Below, piece after piece: positions 34,701 through 47,740 of a stretch of DNA of 64,000 nt. The DNA is taken from positions 12,842,713 through 12,906,712 of the forward strand of contig OX388309.1 in assembly GCA_947579605.1 (NCBI GenBank). The letters run 5' to 3'. The notes below the pieces were generated by a model, which ran no database searches, was not told the origin of the DNA, and worked only from the letters and a program-made list of their open reading frames with translations. A program made the translations under genes and the position numbers. Origin of the DNA: Athripsodes cinereus (lineage: Eukaryota; Arthropoda; Insecta; Trichoptera; Leptoceridae). Each line of letters starts with the position of its first letter. Within the stretch, counting starts at the first letter, position 1.

Positions 34701-35539
34701 TTTATTATTTTATTCAACATAATGGATTATGTTAAAATATCATGTGTTTTTTTATTATAATATGTAATCCACACATAAATATTTGAGTCGGTTCGTATGT
34801 GCGTATGTCCTCAATGGACTCTGAAATAAGGAAAGACAGAAGTAAAATAATACACTCTATACGAGGTCTCATCTCCTGGGCAGGTTTAAGGCCAAAAACA
34901 TTTTAAATATCTTATGTATTGATAAAGATATTACAATTTTAATGAGATTCCCATACATTCCCTTGCCATAATTTCCAAGCGAATGTATGAAAATCCAATA
35001 TTTATAGTCAAACATTTTTCATTGTATTGAATTTATTTCAAAATGGATGTAACAATAAATAAAACAATACTGAAACGAAATAATTAGGGACTATTTACAT
35101 AATGAAACATTGTGATTGCTAATGACAAAAAAATCCTGAACTGTGTGAATAAAAATTGCATATTTTTGACATTTTGAGCTATTTTCATAATGGAGGATAT
35201 TATGAGACCATAGAAATCCATACTGTAGAATAAGAATAGTATTATGTAAAAAATCCATAAACAATGTTAATTGATTTTTTTATAAATGAATACAAAAGTA
35301 CCTCGGTACTAGCCATAAGAACCTATTTATTTTCGCCTAATATTTTTCTTTACTTTTTTTTTAATTTCATGGCAAATCACTTGAAGATTTATGTAGGTAT
35401 TACAAACTAAAAATACCAATTTGAATGTGGCAATTACATAACATTAAGGTCCAAAATCACTCGCAAATGAGTGGATGGTCTTGAGAAAAATAGAATAGAA
35501 TAACATTTAGGTACCAACAATTTTTTTCTCAGAATGACA
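34701..35539. other. AT-rich DNA without a recognisable gene
   Basis: No supported feature. Confidence 0.4.
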
Positions 35540-35920
35540 TATTTACCCGCTTTTTTTCTTATTTAAGTACGGGATGTCAAACTTTAAGTTTTTCAGCACT
35601 TTTTTCGATGCAGGTACCTAGTTTCTTTTGTTTTAATTAAATATCGGCATGTGAGGTGTCAAACTTTAAGATTTTTCATTGCGAAGATGTTTGTAACACT
35701 TTTTTCATGAAGGTACCTACCAATTTTGTTAGTTAAATATAGCTATGTGGGGAGTCAAACATTAAGTTTTCTCATTGGCTATAACTTTTTATTACTTTTT
35801 TCCACGTTAGCGCATACTCCATTTTAGTCCAATAAGTTTATGTCATTTTAACCCATGTATTTGCACGGTTTCTGTTTATTTAAACCCGAGCAATGCCGGG
35901 TTACAAAAGCTTGTATTTAA
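35540..35920 (+). mobile_element. Possible degenerate non-autonomous Helitron
   Basis: An imperfect ~100-bp tandem repeat of about three units (GGATGTCAAACTTTAAG 35574, GAGGTGTCAAACTTTAAG 35654, GGGGAGTCAAACATTAAG 35749; two units carry GGTACCTA) leads into a hairpin AACCCGAGCAATGCCGGGTT (35882-35901). ACAAAAGCTTG then T follows. Helitrons end in a GC-rich hairpin a few bases before CTRR and insert before T; here CTTG would be a mutated CTAG. No RepHel protein and no clear 5' end. Inferred from the 3' structure only. Confidence 0.45.
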
Positions 35921-36149
35921 TAAAATAGTGTAATACAATATGTTCATACTGATTTTTTTTTTGTAATCAGATATAAAGGTTTCAAAGGAAATTCTTAACA
36001 ATGAACTTTCTTACTAATCGGCTTTGCAGTAATATTTTCCCATTATTATAATACCTATAACTTTTTATATATACTTACCATATTTCTAATGCAAAGTTCT
36101 TTGAAATAACATGCACTAAGAAATTTTATTTATCCATTTAATTTATTTT

Positions 36150-36815
36150 ATTTTATTTATTTTTATCAACTTTACACGGCGTGAGCCTTTTACATGTTAA
36201 ACATATTATAGCAAAGAAAAAAACAATTTGACAGACAAAAACAATAAAATATGAGTTAACAGCTGATGATTATTATGTTGGAATAAAATATATTTAAGTA
36301 TTTCCGAGAATCTAATTTTTAATTTATAAATTTTTCCCTCTGGTTTTTAATCCAGTGGATTTGTTCGCAGAAAAGCCATGCATCTTTCCATACAATTCGC
36401 AACTCATATTCTTGGCGTGGGTATCCACTTTAATTTGTCTTCTAAGCCATATCATCTACTGTTTTTTGAAGAAGGTTCATTTTATCTGGTACATCTTTCC
36501 AATATGGTTTTAATCAGCTGCTTTCCTTCTTTGATTCTGCTCAAATCTTCGTAATGTGAAATTTCAAGGATATTCCCAGAATTCTTCTTAAGGACCACAT
36601 CTAAAACACATCAAATCTCTTTTCATTTTTTTTCAAAAAGTATCATATCTCGCAGCCGTATAATAAGACATTCCGCACATAATATGCCATCACGAATATT
36701 TTTAACTTTTTGAAAAATGCAAGCCTTACTTGGTGTATACGGCTGTTGATCTCGTTCTATGACCGACCGTCCAAGATGACGCAACAAACCACTTTAGGCT
36801 CTTTACTGGTACTCC
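36150..36815 (-). pseudogene. Old LINE post-RT fragment, stops only
   Basis: On the minus strand a single frame, interrupted only by stop codons and not by frameshifts, reads NEINSRIHQVRLAFFKKLKI, VRNVLLYGCEI, KRFDVF, MWSLRRILGIS and later WIKNQREKFIN (about 36770 down to 36335). The remainder to 36150 looks like 3' UTR with an A-rich end. It has the same LLYGCE...MWxxRRILxIS architecture as 33976-34574 but is clearly older. The LINE 36827-37606 inserted at its upstream edge. Confidence 0.7.
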
Positions 36816-36826
36816 TGATATACCAT

Positions 36827-37606
36827 TCTTCTTCAAGTGCCTTGTCGGGTCCCCCCAACGTTGGCGATCACCTCGGCGAACTTGTCCCTGTCCTGCGCTG
36901 CTCGGAACAACTCTTCCACACTTCGGATGCCGGTCCACTCCCTTATGTTTCGCAGCCAGGACATCTGTCTCCTACCGGGACCTCGGCGTCCCTCAATTTT
37001 CCCCTTCAATATCAGTTGGAGAAGGTGGTATTTTTCTCCACGCAGAACATGACCCAGATGTGAAACCTTCCGAACCTTGATGATTGATAACAGCTAGCTC
37101 CCTGTCAACTCTAGCTCGCCTCAGGACTTCGGTATTGGTAACCATGTCGGTCCAGGGAATTCTAAGCATACGGCGATGGAGCCACATTTCAAATGCTTCC
37201 AGTCAGTTCATTGTATTGACTTTTAAGGTCCATGTTTCACATCCATACAATAAAACAGACCATACATAGCACATAATCATTCTTTGGCGGAGCTTCAAAT
37301 TTATGCTGTCATTGCAGAAGAGTGGTTTCATTTTGTTAAATGCAGATCTTGCTGCCTCAATTCTGCATTTTATCTCTACATCTGGGTCAAGAGATTGCGT
37401 TAGTATGCTGCCGAGGTATTTAAATTTCTCCACCCTTTCAACGCTACGGCCTTTCAAATGCAATACTGACCCACTGTAATCAAGCCGTCCGAAAGTCATC
37501 CATTTGGTTTTGCCGATATTTATGGTTAGCCCCAGTCTTGGACCGGACTCGTCAACAAGATTAAGGAGGTCTTGAAGGTCATTGACACTTTCAGCCAGTA
37601 AAACAG
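36827..37606 (-). pseudogene. 5'-truncated LINE with 11-bp target duplication
   Basis: A 780-bp minus-strand LINE starting just after the RT YADD box (TVLLAESVNDLQDLLNLVDE). It continues MTFGRLDYSG, FKYLGSILTQSLDPDVEIKC, RSAFNKMKPLFC, VWSVLLYGCETWTLKVN, FEMWLHRRMLRIPWTDMVTN, then after a +1 shift near 37090 LGHVLRGEKYHLLQLILKGK, RRGPGRRQMSWLRNIREWTG, SVEELFRAAQDRDKFAEVIA and an AAGAAGAA tail. TGATATACCAT is repeated at 36816-36826 and 37607-37617. One stop lies near 37203. A shorter relative is at 61901-62103. Confidence 0.87.
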
Positions 37607-37617
37607 TGATATACCAT

Positions 37618-39766
37618 GAAATAATATTTATTTAGAAATAATACAAAATATCAAAAATTCATGGATTATTTATTTTAAGCTATAAAAACAATATAAAATT
37701 GTACTGTTCCTTTACTGAAATACCTACCTACTTGTGATTTTATAATAAAAGTAATAGGTGTGGAGTTGATCAACATAGTAGATGAAATGAACCCGACATC
37801 AGATTTTGTGGACGAGACTCAATCATCAGGCAACCGACCATTGTTATAAATTTTATGTAAATGATCCAGAATATCATTTTAGGTGACAACGGAACACCGA
37901 AATACAATTTTTGTAACCCTATTCGTTTGATGTCGGCGAACTTTATTATGAATATTCTCTAGTAATATTCTTCTTGAAAACCTGCGGTAGATTTCTATTT
38001 ATTTATATACGAGTAGATATAATTACTTCGAGAGAATGTCAAAGGCTTCCTGATATTTTTAAAGTTCTTAAATAATCTTTCATACAAGGTAAGGGTCCTA
38101 AGTAATTGAAATTCTTTCATCTTTATTTTCTATGAATATACCTACCTTGTTCTTTGTGACGGATTATAATATTTTCTAATAATAAACATAAAAAACCCGT
38201 ACCATTACATCAATTATTATAATAAGAAGGCTGTCAGTCAGTGTCTAACGTGATAATTAAATGTAAATATATTTAGTAAACATAAATAATAAACTGATTG
38301 TAATTACACTTTCATTGTTGTTCGGAAACTTTCCATACCCTTTCAATGAACATATTCCTAATTACAAGTTTCACACACTTACCATTGTATCCAATATAAG
38401 CCTTCAATATATTATTAAAATTTAATTATGTACTTAGAATCCCATTTACCCACTAAAATAATTGTTTAAATTATTATTTAATATTTTCGGACTACTCGAC
38501 CAAGTATGTGGAACCTGACAATAATAATGAAATTAATTAAATAATAATGTTTCAAATGTTACAATTGCTATGAAATATTTGACAGCAGACGTTTGTTTTC
38601 TTTAGTATTAACAGGTAGGTACTTCATTATTGTAAGGAACCAATTTCATATTAAAAATTGTTTCTAATAAAATTCCAAACTTGTTATATCATTTGTGATG
38701 CCCCACTTTATATGTAAATAATATGTAGAAATATATTTATCTACGTAGTTTGTGTTCCCCACTGTTCTAAAGTAAAGACCATGACGTATGTGGTAACGTG
38801 GTATAAAGATAGGAGACATAGATAAATGCAAATGTAAACAAGTATCCATGTACTTATGTAAAACTAATCTAAACTATTATTAATATTTCTTATCAAATTA
38901 TTAATCATATTTTTATTACTCGAGCTTCTGTTTTACCGTGAATATTATTCAGTTTTACGTAACTTTCTGAAGTTTCATTCATTCAGCGAGTTTAATAATT
39001 TTCACTACGACGTTAGTATTCTTGGAACCCTTGGGTAATTTATGCTAAGGTTTTTATATATGTTGGTCGCTATTTTTTACAATTAATTGAACAATTAAAT
39101 AACTTTTTACATTAGCTTTACCTGCATCAGTACTGATTCGACTTCTCTACAAGAAGTTATAATTTCTGTTTTTTTTCATTTTTTATTCTTCATTTAGGCT
39201 AAACAGCTCTCGGGCATTCTATTTTTGGTATAGGGATATTTTATTAAAATTTTACGAAGTTTGAACTTTTTAAATAAACCTAAAACCTTTTTTTCTCTTA
39301 TTTTTATTTAACCGTTATATATACAAGGGCTCTTATTGCTCTCTTACTGGAACACCTATTGTATACAATATTTATTTACTAGGTACATCTGTTCTTGATA
39401 ATTAAATTTTCTAAATCTGTCTAAATGATCTGAAATTAATCTATGAATACATATAGAAAAAATGGTAAAAATATTCTTAATATAAAAACAACATTTTACC
39501 GATGCAATACTCTCCTATAATAATATTTTTTCTCAACCTAAAAGAAAAGAAGTAAGTTCATATCTTGGAATAGAACTAAAAAGGATATTTCAATTTATCT
39601 GAGAGACGACCTCGAGGCATCGTTATCTTTGCCGTAATACGAATAATAATAATAGAACGCGGGCAGGTAAAATAAACTACATACATTAATAATCTTGTAG
39701 ACATCTGTGGAGTGGAAATGAAACCCTTATCTAGTTAAAACTTTACACCTGAGGTCATCACATATT
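37618..39766. other. AT-rich DNA without a recognisable gene
   Basis: No supported gene, repeat or RNA. Confidence 0.4.
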
Positions 39767-40830
39767 TTTTTTTTTTTTTATTTATTTATTTATAATTTTT
39801 TTTTATAACATATTTACATAGTTAACAAATTCATATAAATAAAACATTATTTTTCAATGACTCAACTTCAAAAAGAGAAAATCTCGTGTTTTGAAGTGAG
39901 CTACATTGTTACAATATTACAAAACAATACAAAAGTAAATAAAAAGAAAACAATTTCAAAAACGTTACCAGAATAAATCCTGAAACTTTCCATAAACTTG
40001 AAAAGAAAAAGAAAAACACATCATACAAAAATAAACATGTTAGTACAAATTAAATAACAATAAGGTACACTTTCAATCATCAATAATCTATACCCAATGA
40101 GAAGAAAAATCTACTTCATTAACTTTTTTAAAGCTAACTTAAACTTAGCTATACCAATATTTGCTAGATCCTTGCAATCCACCGGCAAAGCATTATACCA
40201 CTTCACTCCTAGGTAGGAGTAGTGGTTTTGCGCAAACGTTGTGTTTTTTTTTGGTATTTTTATAAGACCACCTAAACGAGGCAATGTGCTAATGCACTCC
40301 ACCGGGTGGATCGGATCAGTTATATATTCCTTACAAATACGCAGTAAAGCTTGTCTCCTATATATTGTGTCCAATCTTAATACTCCAAAGTCAGAAAACA
40401 GTTGGTCAGATGGGTAATCACTCGGCTTATGCAATATAATCTTAATAATTTTTCGCTGTATGATGTAAAGTGGCTTCAAGCTGGTAGAATATATTCCTCC
40501 CCATCCTATTATTCCATACTGCATAACCGACTGCGCAAGAGCATAGTAAACCATTTTTAACACATTCGTACATAGAAAACTTCTGAGACGATAAAATACA
40601 TAAAATATCTTTCTCAATCTCTCTACAGTCATAAACAATTGATCTCTCCATTTTAATTCCGAATCAACCAGCACACCCAAATACCTAACCGAACTATGTA
40701 CTTTCAATCTAACACATTCAGTTTCTTCACCATAACATTTCATATCACAATCATAGCGGTGGATTCTAACATCCAAATTTTTAGGTACATTTTTTTCATT
40801 AATAGAGAAAGGTTTATAACAAGACAAGAA
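39767..40830 (-). pseudogene. 5'-truncated LINE, RT thumb and C-terminus (238 codons)
   Basis: A minus-strand retroposon with a T-run and TATTTATTTATT (plus strand) marking the poly-A end near 39767-39790. The open frame 40827-40111 starts inside the RT: VRYLGVLVDSELKWRDQL, LRKIFYVFYRLRSFLC, VYYALAQSVMQYGIIGWGG, LYIIQRKIIKIILHKP, YSYLGVKWYNALP, ending LALKKLMK. YLGV.LD..L.W and YGI..WGG are landmarks of Jockey/CR1-group C-terminal RT regions; the layout matches 50343-51590, a different family. Endonuclease and catalytic RT core are missing, so it cannot move. No target duplication was found. Confidence 0.82.
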
Positions 40831-41249
40831 AAAAAATATACAAGAATATAATACCTCTCATCCATACAAAATAAAAAGAATAGGAAAGCTTTAATACGAT
40901 AAGCATTTTGCTTTACATGATCTTATAACCATTATGAATACAGTTATTGTTCCTGCACTTACCTATATACATTTTTCTTTTAAATGTAACTACATACCTT
41001 TGTACGTAACAGCTTTGTTTCGTCACGTGTTAAGAGTCTGAAGAGGACTCAGATGTACATATAAACTTAAATGATTACAACTTATATATTATAAATATGA
41101 TAAATGAATTCATACATATTATTTTGTATATCATATTTACGTAATAGAATAAAAATAGAAATCAAATTTTGGACAGAATCTAATATTATTGAATCAGTAA
41201 GATGGTTTTGTAGCATTTATATGATTTAAGGGAATTTGAAAATTTATTT
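40831..41249. other. AT-rich DNA without a recognisable gene
   Basis: No supported feature. Confidence 0.4.
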
Positions 41250-41840
41250 TAGTCAGCTTATAGATGACAAAAGGGTGCTGGCAGAAAGTAAGCATTATCA
41301 ACTGGAGACGTGTGTCCGAAGAATGCAGGAGCTTTTTTAACTTTACGAAAGAAAAGGGGAAAAGGAAATGTATATATTCTTTTAAAGCTCAATCAATCTT
41401 CAGATATTAGCTTTTAAACACTAAAAGAACTTTAAATGAATCTGTTCAAGAAAAAATATGAACGGAATGAATGAAAAGTAGAAATTAAGTTATATTATAT
41501 TTTTTTTCCTGTAAAGAGTGAAGAATGACAATATCACAAGAATGAATGAGTAAAACGAATGCGAATGTTGTCGATATAATGATTGTAAATAAGTTATTAT
41601 CGTTTGGACATGCGGAGCCAATGTACGATGAAAAGATGACGAAGACGAAAGAGATGTGAGAAAGCGCAGACGTTCAAGATCTAAAGAGTAGTTTCGTGTT
41701 GAGTAAGAGAAATTGGCATTTAGAGAAACCGATGTATGTGGAGGATACGAGAAAAGTATGTAAAGATAGATTTATATAAGATTTTGTTCTCTCTGCTTAC
41801 CCCACTTGGGACACGGCGTGAGGGTATAAAAAAATAATTA
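41250..41840 (+). pseudogene. Degenerate LINE fragment (RT box edge to C-terminus)
   Basis: Plus-strand islands in order: DDKRVLAESKHYQLETCVRR then MQELF at 41267-41340 (compare ADDTVLLAES...), then FGHAEPMYDEKMTK at about 41605, MYVEDTRKVCKDR at 41732, and FVLSAYPTWDTA with a stop at 41782-41820. Between them most of the sequence is lost or unrecognisable. The C-terminus matches the fragment at 19365-19575. Confidence 0.6.
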
Positions 41841-44800
41841 CGATAGCAAATTCAAAGAATAAAATAAATTTCTAATGTGTGCCGAAAGAACTGAACAACA
41901 TTTGAAATAATATTAAAAAATACTACATTTACATACTTATAGTTCATGACGTATGGAAAGTAGGTACTTTTTCATTTATATATTGTACAAAGTCTCTCTC
42001 TGTGTGACATTACTTTTACTATTGGTGACATCTAAATGTCAATAAATCACTTTGACAGGTGCCATAGATTACATCATAAAAGAGAACACGTTTGCTTTTC
42101 GGATTCATATGAAAAAATCTTATAATATTATATAAGTACTCCCACGTTTGGCTATGTCGCACACCCTTGTGGGTAGCAACAAAACGAAATAATGGTTATT
42201 CGTAAGAAACGATAGATTAAAAGAGTGCTTATAATTATAGCTGTATGTTCTGTGCATAAGTTATACTTCCTCTATTTGCAATCACATATACCACAACTAT
42301 AGTAGTCAGTGAACCAAATGAATGTAATAAATTTACAAATCGTCCCCTTCGGGAAAATAATATTTTATATTATTTAATTTTTCTATCAATATAATTAACA
42401 ATTAAACGAACGTTGTATACAACATAGAATCCGTCTAGAGTAATTGAAAGTATTTTTTTTTGTAAAGAACATTAAAATATGTTTCTGTACAATAAATTAG
42501 CTACAAAGTTTGCGCAGGTTTATTTCAAACAGATGGACAAAAATAGTAGAAATAATTTAGTATGCTTAAGAATTTATTTTGGAGTTTTATGAATAATCTA
42601 ATGAATCTACCTGTGAGGTTTTAAAGCTAAATTGAAAACTCTTTTATTCATTGTGTCATTTTATGTAAATATTTATAATCATAACGAAGAAGAAAAACAT
42701 AATATGTAATGGTAATATGTAGCAAATTTTCTACAACACTTTTTTGCAATTTGTGATATTTCCAGTACCATAGACGGTATTATTTTATATCATTGATAAG
42801 GCACCACGTTGCTGCCAATTGAAACGGCAATTTAACGTACTTACAAACAAACTTAATATGTAGAAGTCAAAATATGACCAAAATATTCTAGTCGATAAAC
42901 AAACAGCCGCATAGCGCATAGAAACATTGTGAGGGGTACTAGTGACGGTGTAGCTACTATTTTAACTCGCTTCCTCACTTAGTCGTAATATAATAATACA
43001 TTGAACTATGTACATTGTACAAGTATAACCAATGTGGCCTATGCAGTCATTAACCCACATATTCACATTATACAAGGCCACGACGAAACAAAATAATGAC
43101 TGGCCATGGTGAAAATTATTCCTGTTTACAATTTCTACCGAATTCATAAATCTCATGCAACTAAGTTTCTTCCTTATCAGTTTCGGGTTACCCTTAAAAT
43201 CGTACTACTAATAATGTTTTCTTTCACTTTGTTTTATCGCTTAACACATGAATATTTTTAAAGGTAAAGAAAGGGTCAGTTGTAATGTTAGGAGTTAGGA
43301 CGATCATCGAAATAATTTTTCTTTTCACGATATTTTACTGAAATCTAAGTTAGATCGTAACGTGATTATTAATAATATGTTAAACAAAGTAGGTAAATGA
43401 AATAAAAATTAAACTGCAGAGATATCTTTTTATTTATTAAGTAAGGATATATTTATATGGCATTATATCCTTTCTGCTTACCCCACTTGTGATATGGCGT
43501 GAAAGTGTAGATAAATTCATAGAAAGAAAATAGAGGATACTTATAATGTTTAAGCTTTTATATTATTTTAAGTCTAGATGTACTTGTCGTAGATTTCAGC
43601 AAATCGCACTTAAAGCTCGTCCATTCATGAGAATATGTTCCTCCCATCCATCCATAAGATTAATCCAAATGTTTTTAGGCAGACCATGAAAACCCTTCCT
43701 TTCAACCAAATATATTTTCACCTAGGCACATTTTACTTTATGTTACCTTTTTATTTTCTAGGAAATACACATTAAGATATAATTACAATCACATATTTCA
43801 ACAAAGTACCTACAGTATTTTTATATATAAAAACATTTTATTTACGAGGCAAATTTGAAATAATAACAGCTCAAAAACCTTATGTTGCAATGTCACTAAA
43901 TACGTAAGGCCGCGTAGAAAAAACGCTATTTTCTCTTTATAAGCTATATTTCGGAATGCTTTAAAAATGGAGTAACAAAGTATTTAAAATCGATGTAGGT
44001 ACCTACATAGGTATAATCTCAATTGTTTACCCATTTTTTTTTCAAATTTGAGTATAAGTTCGTAATTTAAACTTTGTATTTTTAAAATATGATGATATAT
44101 GCCACCAGGTGGTTGCATAAAATTGCTGATTAATTTAATTAAAATATTCATTGAACTTCTCGGCAAGGGAAATATTTTACAATGAGATTTATTATCAAAC
44201 ATTTAGATTTGACTGAAATTTAAAGTGATGATATTTATTCTAGAAAATAAAATAAAATATTTTTATGTACATACATATGTATACTTATTTGGTCAAGAAA
44301 TTATTAACAGTTTAATTGTTTTTCATAAATAATGAAGACATCTGAACCAAAAACAGAAATTTTATTTTAATATTACCTATTTACTAGGTATTCGAATCAC
44401 GTTTTTATACCTAAAATCATTTTATTTGCCATTTTTAAATAGTTTTGAAAAAAAGTTGTAATAAGATCCATGTATATTAGCAACGAAAATTAACCAAAAT
44501 TGACTGAAATAGAAGATTTTGAAATAAACTTTGTAACAACAACAATAAATTTATTACTAATTATTATTACAAAAAAATCTATAATGCTTTGACTGACTTC
44601 GTAGAACAGGGTAAAATAATTTATATTGAAAGAGTAAATTAAAACAGAAAATTTTCAGTATGTTCTAGTCCCCATTTATTTATTTTTTTATTTACAATAC
44701 CTAACCATACCTTATTATAGTTTAAATAAATTGGCCAAGACGTAGGTAGTCGATGGAATAAAAATAATATTGAACTTCTTTTAACGCTAAGAGTATGATA

Positions 44801-46129
44801 ATAAGACAAGAATATGATATCTACACAGTAAACGTAATTAATAAGCACACGAACAAAAATAATACAGACATAGTAAAATAATACAGATTTTTAGAAAATA
44901 TCAAAATGCTATTCAACAGCAAATAAGCATACCTCAATTTGTAACAAAAACCACGTTTCATAAGCGACCACGGCAGAATCTGAATTCTCATTAGAGAAAC
45001 TATTCACATTTTCCAAGTGCTTGTTTGATTATCACGAGAAATATTATAGTAGATACTTCATTTCATTTTCTGAATCGCAATTTCCACAAGGCACTGCGCC
45101 AAATGAGCAGTAATTATTTATGCAAATTAGAGGCCTTTCTCTGAGTTTCGATTCTCTTTTTAGAGAGTTCTCTGATAAACGAGCAAAGATTATATATATA
45201 ATATGAGATGAGATTCTCTAAGCATGTTAGTTCATGTACACTACATATATGTAGAATTTATACAAAGCTTTCCTAATGCATCAAATTATTTTGATATTCA
45301 AGTGAAAGGGTATATTTATATAAGACATTTAACTTGATATGCAACATATGTGTAGGTTAGTACTTACCTATTAAATGAGGGTGGAATTTCTGTGAATATT
45401 ATAGAAGGGTAACTAAATGTGTTATGAGAATGGCTTTAGAGGTTATTCACGATTATTGCCTCTAAAAGAAGGTTTCTGGAAGAATATAACTGAAGATATA
45501 ATACTCGTATTTTCCATAAAATTACTCATTCTACGAACGAAAAGGATTTGATTACCTTTCTATATTACTTATATAGCATAATCATCGCAAAAGTTGTCAT
45601 ATTTCTTAATTCGGTATGTTCCAATGTGTAAAGGTTGTAGAGCAATTCCCAAATGGAAAACTGTCTCAAATCTCAATATCCTACTTAATATGCTTACTCA
45701 CCTTCACCATGAGTATTTATTAGGTATTTATTATCTATTCATAATTAATATAACTAAATAATATTAATTATGACAAAGCGAACATTTATAGGAGCACCAT
45801 TTGACCTCATAAGAGTTTAGTTCAGTGCTACCAAGTTCCTAGTAAGAGAAGGTTTAATTTATGCACATAGCTGAATGTGTACATTCTTGAAACAATATTC
45901 TAGAAAGTTAGTTTCTTTTGTATAATGTATAAATAGAAAATTATTATTCTACAAAATAAGCATACAACACACATTGGTACTTATATTTTATATGAAATGT
46001 TCATAAAGTTGAAAAATTTAGATTATTTGGAGCAAGTTACAAAAGTATTTAGTGATTCTGAATTTGATTTTTTTCTAAAAATAAATGATAATTAGGTTAA
46101 ACTTGTCACAAATAAAGACGTTTGAAAAT

Positions 46130-46130
<1 letters not shown>
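41841..46130. other. AT-rich DNA with short repeat relics
   Basis: No gene supported. TTCTGCTTACCCCACTTGTG followed by ATATGGCGTGA at 43471-43502 is a family X / LINE tail fragment, and 42283-42340 (ATACCACAAC...AATGTAATAAA) may be a minus-strand family X relic. Everything else is unstructured. Confidence 0.4.

Positions 46131-46164
<34 letters not shown>
46131..46164. repeat. (CA)n microsatellite, ~16 units
   Basis: Uninterrupted CA dinucleotides. Confidence 0.95.
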
Positions 46165-46165
<1 letters not shown>

Positions 46166-46199
46166 TTGAATACGATACACTTATACGCGTAGGCTTCAA

Positions 46200-46682
46200 T
46201 TATCCTCCAGCCCCCTAACATTTTTTCACATGCCACGTACAAACATAATTAAATGGGAAAATTTTCTCTATCTATTTATTAAACTGGCAGAAAATTCATG
46301 TCATTTAATAAAAACAGTTATTTTTTATTTTTGAGATATATATATTGCCTAACACAAACAAAGCCTCTGAAACCTGAAACCCATCACTCCTAACCCCCCC
46401 CCCCCTTTTTTCCCCCTTTTCCGTTCCCTTTATGCATGTATGTTTGTATCCTTTTTTTTTGCAGTCTCTCCCTTTTTATATATATGTGTGTATGTATGTA
46501 TGTATGTTCGTATATATGTTCACTTTGTGAATATTTTTTTTTCCAAAATCCTTTGGAAGAGATCGCGCCTTTGCGATAAACTCGCCCTCTGTATATTGAT
46601 TGTATTTAATTTGAATGTATACCTTTTATGTAATTGTTTTTTTATCAATGTACAGTAAAGAATGAAAAAATTAAATAAATAA
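46200..46682 (+). mobile_element. LINE 3' UTR, plus strand, poly-A end
   Basis: Noncoding 3' end of a LINE: a C-run of 12 at 46394-46405, TATG repeats at 46490-46505, TTTGGAAGAGATCGCGCCTT, TGCGATAAACTCGCCCTCTG, then TTATCAATGTACAGTAAAGA and an AATTAAATAAATAAA tail. The start is uncertain. The last ~130 bp recur inverted at 47086-47215 and more diverged at 31985-32142. Confidence 0.65.
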
Positions 46683-47054
46683 ATATATTGGACCTGTTGG
46701 CTTATGTCTGATAGAATAAATAAAATAATTCCTATTAGGTATTAAAATTACTCGACGAGGTATCATAGTTGAAATACAGTATAAAACGTAAAGTACCTAT
46801 ACCCTTAGAAATTTGGTTGTCACCGATTAGATAGGGTATTGTTAGCTTGAGATTGAGCCTTGTTACCTGTTATTTATAATAATAATTATTCAGTTGAAAA
46901 CTTGTTTCGTTTGATTATTACCTCCTACCTGAGCAGTGGCGAGAGTAGATTTTTTTTTTTTTGTCTTTTTGTTGTATTGTCTTTGTTGTGTATGTTATGT
47001 TTTGTTTATGTTTTTTGTATATTGTCTTGTATTTTGTATATTGTTTTGTATATT
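46683..47054. other. T-rich spacer between two LINE tails
   Basis: No gene; a T/TG-rich stretch (TTTTTTTGTCTTTTTGTTGT and relatives) occupies 46955-47055. Confidence 0.4.
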
Positions 47055-47092
47055 ATAAATTGTCTATGTATGTTATGTTATGTTATGTTATT
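47055..47092 (+). mobile_element. SINE family B tail with ATGTT repeat
   Basis: AAATTGTCTATGTATGTTAT followed by three more ATGTT units matches the 3' end of the SINE at 60966-61222 (GAATTGTCTATACATGTTAT...). Only the tail is present. Confidence 0.5.
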
Positions 47093-47215
47093 TATTCATT
47101 CTTTACTGTACATTGATAAAAAAAACAATTACATAAAAGGTATACATTCAAATTAAATACAATCAATATACAGAGGGCGAGTTTATCGCAAAGGCGCGAT
47201 CTCTTCCAACTAACC
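47086..47215 (-). mobile_element. LINE 3' UTR, minus strand
   Basis: On the minus strand TTGGAAGAGATCGCGCCTTT, GCGATAAACTCGCCCTCTGT, TTTGAATGTATACCTTTTAT, GTACAGTAAAGAATGAATAA: nearly identical to 46553-46670 in the opposite orientation. Together they form an inverted pair about 400 bp apart. Overlaps the SINE tail by a few bases. Confidence 0.75.
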
Positions 47216-47225
47216 CAAAAGTATC

Positions 47226-47740
47226 TTAATAATAATAATAAAATTTATTCATCGACATAGTACAAGACAACAAATCAAATATATTTTTATTCTTTTTTTA
47301 ACTTTTATATGACCTTCACCAATAATATTGTTCTTGGTCAGTCTCAAGTTTATTTTTTTTATTTTCACATACATGCGTCAATCTTTTTTCTTTACTCAGA
47401 AATCATAAAATCTCAAAATCACAAAATCTACAAACGCACCCCTTTCGTGTCCAAAAAACCATTCAACATTCGTACCATCTCAACAGTTGGATCACACAAA
47501 ATACTCCGCAGGCCCGTGGGGAAGGTAGCCCTTCTCTTCAGAAGTTCTCAGATAAATTCCCTCCTATTCTTCAGCAATTAACATTGAAGGACCCACCGAC
47601 CACTCGAATAGCGAAGAAGTCGAATCAGCAATTTTATAACACTCAAACACAGTATAATTAAGATCTGCCACATCCATCCCGCAAGTCTTGGATTCTCCAA
47701 CAACTTGATCTTACTCAAATGAGTCGGGGCAGTTGTGTAG
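47226..47740 (-). pseudogene. Probable degenerate LINE 3' end
   Basis: On the minus strand a frame gives MDVADLNYTVFECYKIADST, SLFEWSVGPSML, then EGIYLRTSEEKGYLPHG after a stop. The ADLNYTVFEC stretch resembles the Cys/His C-terminus (H..FEC) of LINE ORF2 proteins. The far end (47226-47245) is an ATT/AAT repeat, as in LINE tails. Evidence is partial. Confidence 0.45.

Noticed and set aside
46440..47156. Two hydrophobic frames (72 and 98 codons) that look like membrane proteins
   Set aside because: They translate T/TG-rich microsatellite and LINE 3' UTR sequence; hydrophobicity comes from base composition.
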